Below are positions 63,056 through 64,000 of a DNA stretch of 64,000 nt, one piece after another. A program made the position numbers and the translations under genes. Below the pieces are notes generated by a model. That model had not been told where the DNA came from, ran no database searches, and saw only the letters and a program-made list of their open reading frames with translations. Every line of letters starts with the position of its first letter. Position 1 is the first letter of the stretch. The DNA is from Quillaja saponaria. Taxonomy: Eukaryota > Streptophyta > Magnoliopsida > Fabales > Quillajaceae. The stretch spans positions 6,483,001 to 6,547,000 of the forward strand of contig CM055605.1 in the NCBI GenBank assembly GCA_029379385.1, in the 5' to 3' direction.

Positions 63056-64000
63056 GGATCAATATGTATCCAAGATAAGTCAGGTAATTAAGAATATGTT
63101 CTATTTATTGATTTCTTTGATTCCAGTCTTTTTTTTTTTGGTAAAGAGATTGTTAAAAATAAAAGAATTTATAAATTTTATGGTCAAAACTTTAATGATG
63201 ATAGAGATCTTTATACAAAAATTTAAGATTAATTTTTATTTTCATTACTTGGGATTTACAGAAACAATACTAAAATTTTAAATTTTGAGAATATGACCCT
63301 CAATTTTTTCTTCTAAGTGCTAAAATGTCATAATATAAATTTTACTGTGTTCAATTAAGTTTAAATATATTTTTTTCTATATTGCCCTCTATTTTTACTT
63401 TTTTTTTTCTTAATAGCAATACACTATGTTAAACTTAAGCTTTTTTTTTTTTTTAATTAACATTTTGAACCTAAAAGAGTTTTAAAAAATACAAAAGGGA
63501 AAGTGTAAAAAAATTTATTTTTTATTTTAATATTTATGACTTATTTAAAAAAAAAAAAAAAAAGCTTAAAATTATGAGTTTGACATTTTACTTAAGGATT
63601 GAAATTGAGTATGGGACTATGAACAAAGCTTACAAAAATATTTGATTTAGAAAGGTAGATAATTTTTTTATTTTAAAAAAAATATTGTTGAAACGTAACT
63701 TTTAAAATCTAATTAATTGGTGTCAAGAATTGAAGTATATATAGACTCTTATGTAGGGCTAGAATTCAAATCACACAATTTGATATTTGAAGTTGATTTG
63801 AATATGAATTCAAATCAAATAAAAATACTTTTTAGAGTTTGAATTTGAATTCAAATCAAATTTAAAAGATGTAATATTCAATTTGATATTCGATCAATTA
63901 AGTATTCGAGTAACTATTTGATTAACTAATTGATATTTAATAAAAAATAATTACATATAATTATTTGTATTCATTTCATTTTAAAAAAATATATATTACC
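63056..64000. other. AT-rich end of window
   Basis: AT-rich with many homopolymer runs. From 63790 to 63860 'gaattcaaatcaaat'-type and 'tttgaatttgaattc'-type inverted runs occur, possibly the edge of a repeat continuing past the window. No gene is seen. Confidence 0.4.

Overview
The window is AT-rich nuclear DNA from a eudicot plant. Genes carry GT-AG introns, and the protein families are plant CYP72A cytochromes P450, plant F-box/LRR/FBD proteins and a plant 'L18a-like' membrane protein. The transposon relics (Au-type SINE, RTE-type LINE, hAT and PIF/Harbinger-type MITEs, Ty3/gypsy gag) also fit a eudicot. The species cannot be fixed from the sequence.

Region 1 (1-44605) is a tandem CYP72A array. 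Two degraded copies lie on the + strand (about 1807-3988 and 5922-8274) and four copies on the - strand (14521-17496, 20263-23894, 30107-33577, 38936-42282). Only 20263-23894 and 30107-33577 are intact: each has five exons, 515 codons and all P450 motifs. The 38936-42282 copy is a young pseudogene with three clear lesions; the other three are more decayed. The - strand copies sit in repeat units that also contain a conserved non-P450 block, a solo P450 exon-5 relic and, in some units, exon-2/exon-3 relics. A long direct repeat (1-1790 and 42684-44605) brackets the whole array. Several transposons occupy one unit while the matching site in another unit is empty, which lets the duplication history be ordered. 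A gypsy gag relic lies between the two oppositely oriented sub-arrays.

Region 2 (44606-53000) holds two - strand F-box/LRR/FBD genes with matching three-exon structures, evidently tandem paralogues about 4 kb apart.

Region 3 (53000-64000) has repeat-like DNA, some weak possible exons and one good gene, a four-exon - strand L18a-like membrane protein gene (59296-62563). The last 1.2 kb is AT-rich with a short GC-richer island.

The CYP72A proteins should be ER-bound monooxygenases working with NADPH-P450 reductase, probably on a terpenoid-type substrate. No other biosynthetic enzyme class is present, so nothing here supports a mixed metabolic gene cluster. The most informative content is the birth-and-death history of the P450 array.
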